Assembly: GCA_024138025.1 (NCBI GenBank)
Contig: JAMXBD010001259.1
Span: 186,001-250,000, forward strand
Reading direction: 5' to 3'
Length of the DNA: 64,000 nucleotides
Origin: Combretum micranthum
Taxonomy: Eukaryota > Streptophyta > Magnoliopsida > Myrtales > Combretaceae
Below, one piece after another: positions 35,154 through 48,507 of the stretch. The position numbers and the translations under genes were made by a program. Each line of letters begins with the position of its first letter. The first letter of the stretch is position 1. The notes under the pieces are model-generated. The model had not been told where the DNA came from, made no database searches, and saw only the letters and a program-made list of their open reading frames with translations.

Positions 35154-36967
35154 CTAAACAAAAGAAATACCCAAAATGAGTATTTCGTGGAATCTCTTCT
35201 TGAACTTTCTAATTCTATTCTAGCTTTTGTGTCAAAATTCGGATAAGAGGAAATCCTAACTTAGAATGGCCATAACTAGCTCATTTCAACTCGGAATTTC
35301 CCAAATAATATACGTTTTCTACCTACTTGAAAAGATCTATCCATTTCTAAGGTTATTTTTATCATGAAAAGCCATTTGAGTTGCAAAATACTATGGTACA
35401 GAATAGTTACGAATTTCATAGTCCACAAAATAAGATTTTCCAAACTTCTCTTACTCATAAATCTTTAAGCAAAATATATGGATATTTATATAGTTGGAAA
35501 AATCCTTTGAACATATATATACACTCATATTGTATGCATGATTTTTGTAATATTGTCTCAATATTGATATTTCACAACCAATTTGTCTTTAAGAGTTTTA
35601 AAAGACAAAACTTTGAAAATTTCTCTTTTTTTTTTAATTGCAAGAAGGAAAACTAAAATATACTTGGGTTGTTATGAGAGAGTGTTTTCCTATAATGATT
35701 TTATTTTCTCACTTTTCAAAAGTAAATTTATTCCCAAAAATTTGGTTCTTTAAATTATCTACCAATTTTATTTCTAGTAATTGAAAAATAAGCTTTTCAA
35801 AATTTTTCTTAAGTTGTTAGTGTATTCAATTATTTGAAGTTCTGTTAAATGTATGTTTTCCTTTCATTTTTATATCCTTTTTCTTCTTTAAAAAAATAAC
35901 TTTATCTTTAAAACTTTACTTTCTTGGCAAATTTTATTTTTTAAGTTGGTTTCTATAATAGTGAGTTAATTTTACTTGATTGGAGAAACTTGTTTTATTC
36001 TTAATATTTATCAAGTGGTGGAATAATTCTTTTACATAAGCCTATAAGAAAAGTTTTTTTAATAAAGAATTGTCAATATTAGATCTTAGAAAATTTTCAT
36101 TTTAATCTTGAAAAGAGAATAACAACATATAAAAATTAAGTTTTGAAGAAACTTTCTTGGTGTGTGATTTTCGAACTCTATAGTAAACCTATTTAAGTTT
36201 TATAAAAGATATGGTTGAGTTAAAATCTTAAGTTCAATGCTAAAAATTCTATCTTTATGGAGTATTTAGTTTTGATTTATAAAAGAAATGAGTTCCTTTC
36301 ATTTGAAGAAATCTTGGGCACTAATACTTTAAAACTTATTTAAGCTTTTGAAAAGAATTTATTAAAAACAATACTTAGACTTTTTGTTGAAAAATCCTTT
36401 GTTAATAAATCTAGTTCACTTATCCTTTGTTTAAGAAAGAACCCATTTTATTTTTATTTAAGACAACAACATTCTAATCATGCATGAATATGATTATGTA
36501 GCAATGAAAAAGTAAGAATAATACATAATAGAAAGAAAGACTCATAAGTAAATAAACATAATAATATAGTCAAGCATTGAAAACCTTTGTCACGACCCAA
36601 AGAGTGCCCTACACGTAACAGTCCGCCACATTCAATATTTAAACTCAAGTAAGACATCCTTAGTCTTCCCATGAGTTTGAACATCGGGTGTAAGGCTCAT
36701 TCTCAACATACAGAGACCATGCTTTGTTTCGTAGTAGTTTAAGGAGACATACATAGCAACAAGAATGTAAATCATAACCGTCTCATATAGAACTATTCTA
36801 TTACATGAACTAGGGGGTATACCCCCATTAACAACGTTAAGAGTTCTTAGGCTCACAAATTCCCTTGTATTATCCTTCAAATACTAGTTTAGGAAACAGG
36901 ATTAGAGTCCGTTTCTAATTTTAGGCCCCAGCCTCATCGAAAGCTCCTTAATATCTAAGAGCTGTAC

Positions 36968-37009
36968 CTGATGTCCACGGGTCCTCGGAGATAGCCAAAG
37001 GTATTCATA
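36968..37009 (-). other. 42-nt exon-like block 3 in LTR F'
   Basis: TGTTGCAG precedes it and GTACAG follows it on the minus strand. It is 42 nt and nearly identical to the LTR F copy. Confidence 0.5.
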
Positions 37010-37257
37010 CTGCAACAGGAAACTATTGGGATATAAGCTATACTAACTTAGTGAGTGAAAACTTCCATATCACAATTAAAACATAGCAATCAAGCAAGTG
37101 ATTAACCAATCAAGTGAATGTATCAAACAAGTGAGTTCAACAAACATATGACCAGTCGGAAATCATATGTGGATAGACTTGCGCCCTCCATCCCGGGTTA
37201 GCAGATTAACGAATCCTGCGGTATGACGCCGTTTAAGCTCACGGTCAACTGAACAAT

Positions 37258-37350
37258 ATTTCGTTTTATGGATCACGATTAACCAACATATTCGTTTTAT
37301 GGATCATGATTAACCAACATATTCGTTTTATGGATCACGATTAACCAACA
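37258..37350. repeat. 31-bp tandem repeat in LTR F', 3 copies
   Basis: Three almost identical units of ATTCGTTTTATGGATCACGA plus TTAACCAACAT with only one or two changes. Confidence 0.9.
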
Positions 37351-37662
37351 TATGCTAATGCTCCGTCCCCGTCATGGTATGAATGAGTTCGATTATAATT
37401 GAGGTCCCATAATAGATTAATCCAATTCTTTTAGGTGACCAACCAATATCCGCAGACAATCAATTATAACTCCTCGCTATACAAGCAGTAGCTTAACACC
37501 CGGTTTCGATATTCCTTAAGTTCAACTTCACATATCAACAGCAGACAAGTATATAATTCCCATATATCCCATCATGCATATTCATTTTTATCTTTGCCTA
37601 AACAACTAATGCCACTATCGTTACAATCACAAGCATTAATTGAAATCGGAAGTAATACTCAC

Positions 37663-37731
37663 TCGGGCATGGTACGCCGGTCTCTTAATAGTAGTAGTCG
37701 GCTGGTAGGGTATCGTCGTGCTCGGGATCAC
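37663..37731 (-). other. Exon-like block 2 in LTR F'
   Basis: Entered by CTTATTTGGTAG and left at GTGAGT; 69 nt ending ATGCCCGA. Confidence 0.5.
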
Positions 37732-40700
37732 CTACCAAATAAGAACAACCTAATAAGAATCTCATCACTTAACTAATTCAAGCTATGCATCTAAGCTAGA
37801 CAAAATCGGAATTCTCGCTATTTGCGGAAGTTCCAACTTAAAACGGCCATAACTTGGTTATTTTAACTCGGAATTTCGCAAATTTTATATCGATTTCTAT
37901 CTACTACTTCGAAAGATCTATCTATTTATAATATTATTTTCAAGTTTTGAAAACTTTTAAGTCACGGAACAGAGGGATCAGATCAGGTCTGTAACTTGGT
38001 CATTTCCAAAAAAATTGTTTCTCACTCAATCAAAATGTTTCTAGTTAATGATTCATGGGTAGATAAAATATGAATGAGTTCCTAACATGAATGGCATGTA
38101 ATGAGTTCAATATATGTATGATCTTGACAATTTTCAATAATGAACTCTCAAGAACTCCTAATTATTAAAACTCCACTATAGTTACTTCTAAAAATCTATT
38201 CTTTCCAACTTTGCATTCCCTAGGGTTTTAGGATTTTATTCTTGGAATTTACTTGTTATCTAAATAAAAATGAGTCCTTAACATCTATACTATCCATGAC
38301 CTTCATTTATGCATAGAAATCCACATTTTTCACTTTGTAAATGTGTTTTTAAACAAGCTTTTCACAAAAAGCCGAATTTTGAAAATTTTCATTTCTTGCG
38401 TATTCCTTATGAGAAAACTTGTTTAATGCATCAAGATTTGAAGCTTTATCATATCTATTGTCTAAGGACTTCATTTAACTCATAAAACATGCAATGTAAG
38501 TTTGAATACTAGGTGTCTATGTAGGCATTACTCCAATTTACGAATTTAACAAACTAATCACTATCTCAAGATTTTCCATTCTAACTCCACTACTTGTTTT
38601 ACACATTACTCATGCCTAAACTCATCCAAACTTATAAAGATCATTTTTTAGAGATACCTATTACATATACCCTTCATTTTTCATGTAAAATATGAGTTTC
38701 AAAGTGGTTTTAAGGGTTTTTAAAATAGGTTTCAAATTCCATCCAAATTTTCCACTAGGCATTTCTAACAAAATCTTTTCTTTTTCAAGTTTCTTATCTT
38801 ATATCCATGAAGATCTACCATCTAACACATCTATATACATTCAAGGCTAAGCTTTTATGATCATAAATGCATGCAAGCTCAAAATAGCCACATGAACATA
38901 AATGTAGATGAAAGTATGATTGTCTAAACACTAGATCTACTCCTTATAGTGCATGAACATGAATTTAATGGCATGAACATAAACTTTCCATGCAAGATCT
39001 CTACTTTACATGCATGAACAAGATGATATTTCAACAAAAACTCTTTTAAACACAAGATTTACTTCTTGTGATGGCTTGATATTCTTGTATTAGTGTTTTC
39101 ATGTCCCTAGCATATGCTCATTAGGATTAAATGTAGAAAACACACAAGAATGGTCTTGCCACTACAAGATAATGTAGGAATAAAGCTTAGAATCATCACT
39201 TAAATGGAGATTTGGAGATGAAAGGAAGAGAAAATGAGTTTGTGTGTGTGAGTGTGAGGGGGAACTGGGTCACGACAACTCTAGAGGGGAAAGAGAGAGT
39301 TTTCTTCTTTGGCAAAATTTTGAAAGAGTGAAAAATGAAAAGGAGAGAGAACATGAGCTTATATATTACATGGATTAGGGTTTTAATTGAATAAAAAGGA
39401 GTAAAATAAATCAAATGGAAGGGGAATTGGAGGAGGGGGGGTAAGCCGGCCAAGTGTGTGGGAGGGAGAGAGAGAATTGAAATTTTGATCAAATTTGTAA
39501 TTTATGTAATAAAATGTAATAAATGTAATAATTAATTAGGAAACAAAAATTTCTTGGAAAAGAAAATTGTAATAAGTAGTTGTAAGGATGTAAGAATAGG
39601 GTATGGTTAGTGTGTAGTGTAGGTTGTACATGTGAATAGTAGATAAGACATCTACTTTACCGGTTGTAAGGACAATACGGGAAAAAGGCTATAACTGTAA
39701 TTTTTATAGCCCGAAAAATTATAAAATTTATATTTTCGAAATTATTATAAAATTTCAGTTCTAATGAATATTCCAAAATATTTTTCTGAGTTCCTGGTCC
39801 TTGGGCACTTTTTCCGTAATTGAGCTCGGGAAGGCCCGGAATTGAAAAATTTCCAAATTTAAAACTTTTTAAGGTTTAAAATATACTTTAAAACAATAAT
39901 TCATATTCATTTACTTTATAAAACTTCTTCGATTATGAAACCGAAGGAAAGCTGGATTTGGGGCTTCTAAGCTCCTCTCACTAAGCTTAAACCAGACCGA
40001 TTTAAGGTTTCGTTATCCGGTTTCTGAAGTTTATTTGGCTACTAGGAAAACAGGGGTATACATTATAAGAATAATAAAATCGTGAAATGGATAATAGTAA
40101 ATAGTACTGAAAGACCAGCTAATCACCGGTAGTAATAAAATACAAACAAAATCACGAAATCAGATAATTCCAGTTATCGAAAATTTATAAAGCCAATATG
40201 TTAGAGATCCCTTAAAGATATATATATATATATATATATATATCTGAGTCTAACGGCATTAATAACATATTTTTATTATTTTGAATCCCGGGACATGCTT
40301 TTCAAGGTCTGTACCCAACTGGGCTGGAAATAGATTGAAAATCCGCCAACCTCCTCTTTTAGAGCATCCTAAACTTAACACGAACCAACTACACCTTTTT
40401 CTCTTATCTCGACTTCTTTAGTTTAGGAATATGGAATTGCCGGATCTAGGCTACGGGGTTTCTCGGGAGTTTCGTGGACTTAGGTTATCCGGTTGGCTTT
40501 CCAGCTTATGCCTTTGCCAATTTGGAAACTGATATTTTATGTGTATATAACATATCTAATTTGAGATATTTATTTTAAGGTCGATTTTCATGAGTATTTA
40601 ATATTCCTTAACGTTTTCGAAATTCTTTGGATTGAGTTTTATTTCCAAATGTTAATCATTATTTACTTTTTAATAATTTGTTTTTGGGCTCTATTTTACC

Positions 40701-41561
40701 CGATTTTTATAAGTTAGAGTCGAATATAAAATTTGTCGTACGTAGTGGTTTTGGAATAAAAATATATTGAGTTCCCATTTTATTTTTAAGGATTCTTATT
40801 TTTCTCACGATTTGGAAATTTCTGGATCGTTCAGAATTTGAGGCTTATCGAAGTTCGGTTTTAAATCGGGTGATTTTTAGGGTTTATCTTAGAATTATTC
40901 ACTAAAATTTTCCGGGGCTTACTACCTTAGCTTCATCAAGGTATCCCGATCATGTATTGGGAGCCTTAGCTTCATCACGGCAACCCCGGACTAAGAATAG
41001 ACTAGTCCCAAAAAGAAAAGAAAAGAAAATCGTTTTGACTTGATATGAATAAGTTAAGACTAGAAAGATTAGTCTTAATAATAGCATGAATTAAATAAAT
41101 AAATTGCAAAGCATGAAAATAAATAAATAACAAGTGAATTTATATGCTCTGAAGAAATATATATACATAATATACATAATACTATATTGAAGTTAGATTA
41201 GAGCAAAAATAATAATAACAATAATAACAACAATTTAATAACATAATGTAAAAATATGAACATGAACAAAAACAAAACATGAACATATTGTTGCTTCTTC
41301 AACTCACATGAGTCTAAGAATATACACTAAGCTCATGCTAAGTTGTATAAACATAATAAAGAAATATAGGTAGGATTTTACCTAAGGTTTAATGGAGGAT
41401 TTGAAAAGAGATGAACGGGTAGTGTGTTTGTTATTTTTCTTGAAGAATAGTAAATGATAGAGAGTGTTTTGAGAGAGGATTGTTAGAGAGAGGTTCTGAG
41501 AGAGAATTTTGATAGAGTTTTGTTATGTAAAATAAATGTGTGAAAGAATGAAGGAGGGGGG

Positions 41562-41571
41562 GTATTTATAG
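41562..41571 (-). promoter_or_regulatory. TATA box of LTR B'
   Basis: CTATAAATAC on the minus strand; the donor-like AG/GTAAAA follows at about 41382/41381. Confidence 0.6.
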
Positions 41572-42448
41572 AATTTTGGAGTGAAAATTAGATGTAATAA
41601 AATAAATTGAAAAATAAATAATTTAAGAAAGAGATAGGGAGGTTGGCGGTAATAGAAGGAGAAAGAGAGAGTGTTCTGATTAATTTTTGTATTTTTGTAA
41701 TGAAAAGAAGTAATGTGTAAGGTATGATATGAATAAAGTTGTGTTGAAAATGTAAAAGTGTAAGAAATAGGTGTAAGAAAATGTACAGATAGTCAAATAG
41801 TAATGAATAGTAGGAATAGTACTATGAATAGTAAACTAGACAAATAAAATACCGATAGTTATAAAAATACACGTAAATGAGCTATATTTGATATTTTTTG
41901 TTATCAAAAAATTGTGAAACTGATATTTTTGAAATCCTAGTATAATTATGAGTCTTTTGGTATTATCGGAATATTTTCACCATCTGGTGCACTAGGGTAC
42001 GGTTTTTGAAAACGGATCCCGTTCAGATCGGAAAGATACTAGAAAATTCCGAATATGATATTTTTATACTTCCCTATATTATTACGAACTATTATAAGCC
42101 ATTAACTCAATTGTTTACTAGGGTTTGAGAAAACAAGATTGCCGGATTTGAAACTGTTAGATTGTCTTGATCTCTGTTGACTTTTGAAACTTCGATTTGA
42201 CTAGGGTTAGGGTTTAATCCAACTTTACCCTAGAAATTGAGGAGTTTACGTTAGGGATCGGATAGATGGATTGTCTCATGCTTGGACTTTTGAATCGAAC
42301 GATTATTGAATTTTCTATTTTTGTTTTTGAAGATTCTTTTATGAAATCACGTGATCAAAATTGTTTAAGGTTCGGTTTCAATTTGGTATTCCAAAACCAT
42401 TCTCAAGTGGTTAAAATAAGATGTAAAAATTCGGGGTTTTACATCAAG

Positions 42449-43010
42449 TGGTTAAAAAGACATGTCAATATTTTGCAAAGTGAGTTAAATAAGATATTAA
42501 TATTTGTCCATTAACAAAAACTAAGGAAACTTAATAGAAAATAATGTTAATACCTTAAATGAACTTACCTTTAAATGTTGATACATTTTAATGTAATTTA
42601 CCCTTTTTTCTTCTTGTTCCATTTCTCATTAAGAAGGCATTACGCTATAGAAAATGCAGTTTTATTCGGCACATTTTTCATTTTTCTAAATATTTTTTTT
42701 TCGTAGTATAGGTTAAAGAATGAGATTATTGGTCTTCAATAGTGCAATTGAAAGTAAAATAGAGGAGGAAGAGGAGTTGCCATTATTGAATAGCATGCTT
42801 AATTAAATTTTGACTTGTGTTGAATTAAAAAAAATCTCATTTTAACTATACTAGATATGGCATAAATAAAGTAAATATGAACAACAATAATAATTTGCAA
42901 AAATTAAAATGATAGAGATACAAGATAGAAAGATTAGATGCAAAAAAATTTAGTTTGTTATATCTTGTGTGTTAGTTCGTACATTATTTTAGATCGAGTT
43001 TTAAATAATT
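42449..43010. other. Old base sequence, nothing recognised
   Basis: AT-rich DNA right of solo LTR B'. No frame, repeat or RNA gene that I can support. Confidence 0.5.
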
Positions 43011-44530
43011 AAATCCTATGATCTGTTCCTACGAATTTGTAAGTGCAACGTAATTATACCTATCATATGTAGTATAAGAACCAATTATAGAGTTGTGTTC
43101 TTAAAGGATCTCGGTAAGTACTATTACTCACCTTCTTACTTATTATCTAGCAATTAGAACTTGAATTAGAAAATTATAATTAATTAACTAAACTAACTAC
43201 TTTCTATAGCTATCTTCACAATTGGAATCACCAAACTTACTCAAACAGTACAAAACTAGACTTGCTTCACTGATTAATTAACATATACTAAGGCATTCTA
43301 AAATTTATTGTTAATTTCCTTAACTAGGATTTCATCAATAAGGTCTATATCTCTCTCGGGACGACTAACCTCTAATCATTTCCTTGTCAAACTAGAATCT
43401 CTTCCTAGTTAACTATTAACTAAGTTTACATTAAGATTATGAACCCAATATAAATTCCATGTTCATGCAGAAATTTTCATGAATCTATCTCTAGGAAAAT
43501 GAGCAACTTCTCCCTATAGTTTAGATCTACTTCTCAAGTGGATTTCTCAATGAGATCTTGCGGAAATCTGATCTAATCCTAAGTCATGCACCACTTAGAC
43601 CTAGATTACCTAAGGCACACCATAGAAAGTAGAGAATTTAACAACAATTAACATTAAATTCCTGCATGTACATGTTAAACACGACATAGCAAGTCCTAAA
43701 CTACTACTCACACATCATCTAAATAATTAGTGCAACATAATAAAGTAGAAATCAAGAGAATGGAATATAGAAACAACCCTTGATGATGTCTGATACAAAG
43801 ATGATACCATGTAATACAGATATTACTCTCTCTCATAATACAATGAAAACATGAAATAGCCTTGTTCGGGATTACAAAAGTGAATGATAAACTAATTCTT
43901 GATATGAAGATTGATGATCCTATGCAATGTTTAGATTAGTATTTATATGTTACATGTCATAGGCATGTCAGAATAGCGAAGTTAGGCATCTTCGTCTTTA
44001 TCCCCTTCCAATGTGTCTTTTAGATCCAGCCATCGAAAAGAAATCATAGAAAGTAACTACCACCATAGCCATATCACAATCTGTTATCTGCTCGGATCCA
44101 ATTGCCTAAGGTAGATCACGGTCGTAATATCCTTAGATCAAAATTTCAAGTGTTATAACACTTATGATTTATCATTCGAGTTAGTGCTGCATATATCTCC
44201 CTTGTTATCACGATTATATCAAAGGCCATGATCTAATCTGTACTGATTTTCCTCCATTTTCTCCATGATCAATCTCGTGATAGCTCCTTTGATATACATC
44301 CAAGATGATCACCAACCCTATAACGGTTGTGACCATGTCTATATGCTATGTTTAATTTCAATTCTCATCTAATTTGATCCAAGCATTGATGTTTAGCCTT
44401 TTTAAACCTGAAATATACATACACATATATATATACCAATTAAGTACCAATTTCCTCAAATTAAACATGAATAAAAGCATAATCAACTAAAATTTCGCTT
44501 CGATTTGTTTGGTAATTTGCCCCTATCATT
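43011..44530 (-). mobile_element. Probable relic of an Athila/Tat-type LTR, minus strand
   Basis: The left part resembles the reverse complement of plant Ty3/gypsy LTR ends (AAGTGCAACGTAATTATACC, then a tract rich in CTA and ATC words). The right part ends near a possible LTR start TGATAGGGGCAAATTACC on the minus strand (about 44510-44527). No ORF. Limits and orientation are guesses from composition and word content. Confidence 0.35.
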
Positions 44531-45340
44531 AGCCTTGTCACGCCTCGAGGGGTACCCTAAACGTGGCAGTCTGCCGTACACAATATTAAAGCCTAGGAAT
44601 GACTACCTCAGTCATGCAAATGCTTCCATATCATGTACAAAGCGTACATCACAACCAAGGGGACGCATCAGAGTAACGCAATTTATATTGATAATAAATA
44701 AGTAACAACGCAAAGATAATACTTATCATAAAACATAAACATATTAAATTTACATTCTTAGGGGCATATCCCTCTATTGTCTTCAAATAAATATACATCT
44801 TAGAATCTCAAAATACTAACATAGAATTCATTACATATAAAGAATCTTACAAAATTACTTCATCTTATGTTTTCATTTCCTTCATAGAAGCTTAACATTC
44901 TTCCATGACTTCCTTAATGTCATGATCTTCAATTTAAGCCACGAGTATACATGTTTCAACAAAATCTATCGGAGTATAAGCTACAACTAGCTTAGTGAGA
45001 TATTCCTTTTCACTCGCACCATGTTTTCAAACAAGTTCATTTAAATTTTCACACATATGCTATGTGTACAATTCAACAATCACGTGATACACGATTATAT
45101 ATGGTTATTCGGAAACCATATATAAAACGGATTTACCCCTCCGTATCAAAGGTTAGGGAATCCGTGATGAAGATCCTCGATCTTCTACTGCAAGTCCCCA
45201 GGTCCCCACCCAAAGCGTTCGGTTGGCTCAGCTAAACCTAGAGTCGCATTCCCCAGGCGATTTGGATTCTCTAGGAAGGAACATGGCCAGTGTCACAGCA
45301 CGATAAAAGCCAATCCAACTCTATGAGTAGGAGTAGAAGC

Positions 45341-45908
45341 TGTAAACCCCGGTATCCTTAATAGTTAAGAAACCCCGGGAATTGGAAGTGAAACCCTAAT
45401 CCGTCCAGTTTGGGGCTAGTAAGAGAAGCTTAGGAACCCTAAATCCGGCTTTCCTTCGTTTCATAATAAAAGAAGTTTTATAAAGTAAATGAATATGAAT
45501 TATCCTTCCAAAGTATATTTTAAACCTTTGAAAGTTTTAAATTCGGGAATTTTTCAATTTCAGGCCTTCCCGAACTCAATTACGGAAAAGCGTGCCCCGG
45601 ACCACAAATTCAAAAAAATGTTCTAGAATATTCATTAGAACCGTAATTTTATAAGGATTCCAAAAATATCAATTTCATAATTTTCCGGGCTATAAAAATT
45701 ACAGTTATAGCTTTTCCCGTGTTTTCGTTACAACCGGTAAAGTAGATGTCTTGTCTACTATTCACAAGTACAACCTACACTACACACTACCCATACCCTA
45801 TTCTTACATCCTTACAACTACTCATTTTAATTTTCTTTTCCAATAAATTTTGTCTTTTAATTAATTATTACATTTATTACATTTTAATTACTTAAATTAC
45901 AAATATCA
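45341..45908 (+). mobile_element. Truncated 5' LTR (type G)
   Basis: Matches 48509-49072 of the 3' LTR closely, then breaks off at AAATATCAA and continues directly in RT coding sequence. About 2.8 kb of the LTR is missing. Confidence 0.92.
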
Positions 45909-45909
45909 A

Positions 45910-47243
45910 TTGCAAGGGGCTTGTGTGTTTTCACTCATTGATTTGCGTTCGGGATATCATCGGTTGAGGATTAAGCCTGAGGATGTACCAAAGACGGCTT
46001 TTCGTACTCGTTATGGACACTACAAGTTCCTAGTAATGTCGTTCAGGCTGACTAATGCACCAACTGCATTTATGGACCTTATGAATAGAGTCTATAAGCA
46101 ACTTTTGGACAAGTGTGTGATAGTCTTCATAGACGACATCCTCATATATTCGAAGACCAAAGAGCAACACGAGGAACATCTTCGTTTGGCGTTGCAAACC
46201 TTAAGGAATAACAAGTTGTACGCCAAACTATCCAAATGTGATTTTTGGCTGGACAAAATATCATTTCTTGGACACGTAGTAACTGGGGAGGGGATATCAG
46301 TTGACCCCGAAAAGATCAAAGCTGTAGTAGAATGGAAACCACCGCAAACGGTTACCGAAGTAAGAAGTTTCTTGGGATTAGCTGGCTACTATCGCAAGTT
46401 TGTGAAGGACTTATCTAAGATAACTAAGCCACTACTCAATTGACTCAAAAGAATGAGAAATTTGTTTGGACGGACAAGAGGAACAGAGCTTTCAGGAATT
46501 GAAACGACGATTGGTATCGGTACTGATCTTAGTTTTACCAGACCAGAAAAGTCCTATACGGTGCACAGTGATGCCTCAAGGAATGGCCTTGGATGTGTCT
46601 TGATGCAGGAAGGGAAAGTTATTGCATATGCTTCTCGGCAATTAAGACCACATGAGCAGAACTACCCTACACATGATTTAGAATTAGCTGTCGTTGTCTT
46701 TGCTTTGAAGCTATGGAGACATTATCTATATGAACAAAGGTGTGAGATATACATAGATCATAAAAGTCTTAAATACCTGTTCACACAGAAAGAGCTAAAC
46801 ATAAGACAAAGGAGATGGCTGGAATTAATAAAAGATTATGATCTAGGAATAAATTACTGTCCAGGGAAAGTTAATGCGGTCACGGATGCCCTAAGTCGGA
46901 AGAATCACGAGGAAGTAGCCGCCTTGATCACAAGTCAAAGAGATTTGATTAAGGAGTTTGAGAAGTTAAGGATTGAGTTCATAGACCAAAGCGCTGAGCT
47001 TGAGATATCCAACCTGGCGCTGGAACTGACCCTCATAGAGAGAATCAAAGAAGCCCAAAGGTATGACGAGGTGATACAAAAGATAAAAAGGGAAACCCAA
47101 GCAGGAAAGTACCTTGACTTTGCCATAGATGATGAGGACGTTATCAGAATGAGGGGAAGGCTGTGCGTGCCAAAGGATGAGGAGTTGAGGAAAGAAATAA
47201 TGAGTGAAGTTCATAACTCCGGATATACCATGCATCCGAGAGG
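45910..47243 (+). pseudogene. Chromovirus RT (partial) and RNase H
   Basis: The RT frame 45910-46443 starts inside the domain ([12 protein letters not shown]) and keeps the catalytic FIDD. The first ~100 RT residues and everything upstream are deleted. A one-base deletion near 46436 gives a stop at 46441-46443, and further indels follow between 46440 and 46550. The second frame, 46453-47265, recovers RNase H ([35 protein letters not shown]) with its catalytic Asp, Glu and Asp present. It then has the connection [15 protein letters not shown] and the N-terminal part of integrase. In life this would be part of one gag-pol polyprotein; here it is a pseudogene. Confidence 0.9.
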
Positions 47244-47249
47244 TACCAA

Positions 47250-48458
47250 ATGTATCAAGATTTGAAAAGCCGCTATTGGTGGAATGGCATGAAGCGAGAT
47301 GTGGCAGATTATGTGATAAAATGTTTGGTACGTCAACAGGTAAAAGTGGAGCACCAGAGACCGGGTGGATTGCTAAAGCCTTTACCTATTCCTGAATGGA
47401 AGTGGGATCAGATATCCATGGATTTTGTGTGTGGTTTTCCCAAGACTCCATCTGGTTGTGATGCAATATGGGTGATAGTGGATTGGTTAACCAAGTCGGC
47501 GCATTTCTTACCCATAAATATGACCTACTCAATGGAAAGACTAGCCAAGATCTATATCAGAGAGATCGTACAGTTACATGGCATACCTGCAAGGATTATT
47601 TCCGATAGAAACCCGAGATTTGTGTCTAAATTTTGGACAAGCCTGCAAAAGAGCTTGGGCACTAAATTGCATTTTAGTACGGCTTATCACCCTCAGATAG
47701 ATGGACAGTCTAAGCAAACGATCCAAACCCTGGAAGACATGCTGAGAGCGTATGCCTTGGAATTCAAAGGGAGTTGGGATAGTCATGTACATCTAATTGA
47801 GTTTGCCTACAATAACAGCTATCAATCCACCATTCAGATGCCACCGTATGAAGCTCTGTATGGACGACGCTATAGATCTCCTTTGTTTTGGGATGAAGTG
47901 GAAAAGGTAGCTATTGGGCCGGAATTGGTACAAGAAGCCGCAGATAAAGTGAGGTTGATGTAGCGGAAAATGAAAGAAGCTCAGGACCGGCAAAAGAGTT
48001 GGGCAGACTTGAAAAGAAGAGAACTTGAATTCAAGGTGGGTGATCATGTGTACCTAAAGATAAACCCGATTAAAAGTATTAAGAGGATGCGTACACAAGG
48101 GAAGTTAAGCCCGAAATACATTGGACCTTTTGAAATCTTGGAAAGGGTCGGAGATCTGGCATATCGACTAGCCCTGCCACCAAATTTGTCTGGGATCCAC
48201 AATGTATTCCATGTGTCAGTATTGAGGAGGTACGTTGCCGACCCGGAAAGGATTCTAAAGTTGGAACCAATTCAGCTGAAGGAAAACCTGACATATGAGG
48301 AACACCTAGTGAAGATATTGGATAAGAAAACTCAAAGGCTACGAAACAAAGACATTCACTACGTTAAAGTGTTATGGAGGAATCATGCCTTTGAGGAAGC
48401 AACCTGGGAAGCTGAAGACGAAATCCGGAAGAAGTACCCCGAGTTGTTTGAAGGATAA
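47250..48458 (+). pseudogene. Chromovirus integrase with C-terminal chromodomain
   Basis: One frame interrupted by a single TAG at 47961-47963. It has the end of the zinc-binding region (the second Cys of the CxxC pair is Arg here, CLVRQQ), and the catalytic core with Asp in MDFVCGFP and Asp in ISDRNPRF. The third catalytic residue, Glu, is Lys at 47712-47714 (GQSKQTIQ). After the GPFEILERVG segment comes a chromodomain at about 48290-48450 (VKILDKK, VKVLWRN, ATWEAEDE), which in this group steers integration to marked chromatin. A frameshift at about 47243 separates it from RNase H. The missing Glu alone would disable integration. Confidence 0.92.
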
Positions 48459-48495
48459 GGTACGACAGTTCCGTTTTGAGGACAAAACTTTATTT

Positions 48496-48507
48496 AAGGT
48501 GGAGAGG
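48496..48507 (+). other. Polypurine tract of the nested chromovirus
   Basis: AAGGTGGAGAGG directly before the LTR start TGTAAACC at 48509; it would prime plus-strand synthesis. Confidence 0.85.

Larger units (their letters stand above)
36588..40923 (-). mobile_element. Solo LTR F' (4336 bp) nested in LTR B', minus strand
   Basis: Perfect duplication acctt (36583-36587 and 40924-40928). The plus-strand left end is TGTCACGACCC. The right end reads GGGGCTTACT where CA is expected, so one terminal base has mutated. Sister copy of LTR F (22974-27312), with the same 31-bp repeats. An AT microsatellite lies at about 40219-40243. Confidence 0.94.
34023..42443 (-). mobile_element. Solo LTR B' (type B), minus strand, carrying LTR F'
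   Basis: Plus-strand ends TGTCACGCCCC and GGGGTTTTACA, with a perfect duplication tcaag (34018-34022 and 42444-42448). It is 4080 bp once F' and its duplication are removed. The two parts are 34023-36587 and 40929-42443. It is the same subfamily as solo B on the other strand. Confidence 0.94.

Noticed and set aside
37258..37350. Possible CRISPR-like array of 31-bp repeats
   Set aside because: Units are directly adjacent with no spacers and sit in a plant LTR. It is a minisatellite.
40219..40243. AT repeat as a palindromic origin or attachment site
   Set aside because: Plain AT microsatellite inside LTR F'; similar ones occur elsewhere in AT-rich LTRs.
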